A stretch of DNA of 38,600 nucleotides from Brevibacterium sp. S111 (GTDB taxonomy: Bacteria; Actinomycetota; Actinomycetes; Actinomycetales; Brevibacteriaceae): assembly GCF_004745075.1 (NCBI RefSeq), contig NZ_RHFH01000023.1, positions 1 to 38,600 on the forward strand. Direction: 5' to 3'. Positions 38,508-38,600 of the stretch are shown here, piece by piece. The position numbers and the translations under genes were made by a program. The notes beneath the pieces are model-generated. The model was not told the DNA's origin. It saw nothing but the letters and a program-made list of their open reading frames with translations, and made no database searches. Numbering within the stretch: the stretch's first letter is position 1; each line of letters opens with the position of its first letter.

Positions 38508-38600
38508 GTTTGCTGGCGGGGTCTTCTCGTCCTGGTCGGGCGGGTTGATCCAGGCTGTGGTGGGCAATGCCGGCGGGACTGGGTGGTGGCGGACGAACCG
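38468..38600. mobile_element. insertion sequence, one end only (continues past the window)
   Basis: At 38468 the ATPase coding sequence changes abruptly to TGTCAACCTTTTTGGGTCAC, a TG-starting terminus as in many DDE-type elements, followed by the 3' part of a minus-strand ORF. It is not the same as the IS at 30647 (different terminus and encoded tail). Family not identified. Confidence 0.6.
38484..38600 (-). CDS. partial transposase C-terminus (probable)
   Basis: A minus-strand frame runs in from the window edge and ends at 38484 after 38 residues: FVRHHPVPPALPTTAWINPP, then a polar, Lys-rich tail. It starts outside the window. Position next to the element terminus makes it the likely transposase gene 3' end; I cannot place it in a family from this little sequence. 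Confidence 0.5.
   Translation of the reverse strand, partial: RFVRHHPVPPALPTTAWINPPDQDEKTPPANSTTKLSK

Noticed and set aside
1..38600. A CRISPR array, prophage or classical defense system
   Set aside because: No regularly spaced identical repeats with unique spacers, no phage structural genes and no recognisable nuclease or toxin-antitoxin pair were found; the repeats seen are tandem or palindromic only.
1..38600. tRNA or rRNA genes
   Set aside because: I saw no cloverleaf with conserved TTCGA loop or rRNA core sequence; a covariance search would be needed to exclude a degenerate one.

Overview
The window is 38.6 kb of high-GC actinobacterial chromosome. Dense coding, tight ATGA/TGATG gene junctions, an FprA-type ferredoxin reductase, a mycobacterial-type sulfite reductase with a Tyr/Cys pair, LCP and Wzm/Wzt-like envelope genes and several apparently leaderless promoters all fit Actinomycetota. 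A Brevibacterium-like organism is my best guess, as inference only. I saw no rRNA, tRNA or CRISPR array.

Layout. 0-6 kb: a small membrane protein with its XRE regulator; an XRE-cupin regulator divergent from a fused thioredoxin-reductase-like/methyltransferase protein; an MFS exporter; an LCP cell-wall ligase. 6-13.9 kb: a secreted protein, a frameshifted Crp/Fnr regulator beside a 7Fe ferredoxin, phosphoglucomutase, a small acidic protein, a rhodanese, a PNPOx-like stress protein and an FAD oxidoreductase. 13.9-18.1 kb: a polysaccharide/teichoic-acid-type ABC exporter, a thioesterase, a small membrane protein and an MHS-family symporter. 18.1-28.2 kb: a repeat-rich intergenic block and then a complete assimilatory sulfate-reduction locus. 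This has a TauE-type transporter (divergent), sirohydrochlorin chelatase, ferredoxin-sulfite reductase, CysH, CysD, CysN, uroporphyrinogen-III methyltransferase, ferredoxin and ferredoxin-NADP reductase. It therefore encodes sulfate activation, both reduction steps, siroheme supply and an electron-delivery chain together.

28.2-32.4 kb is a rearranged segment. An APC-family permease lies between the real 3' end of fprA and a decayed second copy of that 3' end. Each copy is followed by the same roughly 66-bp palindromic element, and the second palindrome is split by a complete 1462-bp IS481-type insertion sequence with a 13-bp target duplication. A third relative of the palindrome lies near 18.3 kb.

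32.4-35.1 kb holds a self-contained TetR/ABC drug-type export cluster, an alkyltransferase-like protein and an AhpD-like protein. 35.2-38.6 kb is visibly AT-richer: a GntR/HutC regulator and an amino-acid-type ABC importer whose ATPase is cut just before its Walker B motif by a second insertion sequence running off the window.

The strongest leads are the dispersed palindromic element and its link to the fprA relic and permease, the reductase-methyltransferase fusion with its operator array, the 21-bp array after the LCP gene, the GTTGAGCA motif in the sulfur locus, and the set of leaderless start architectures.
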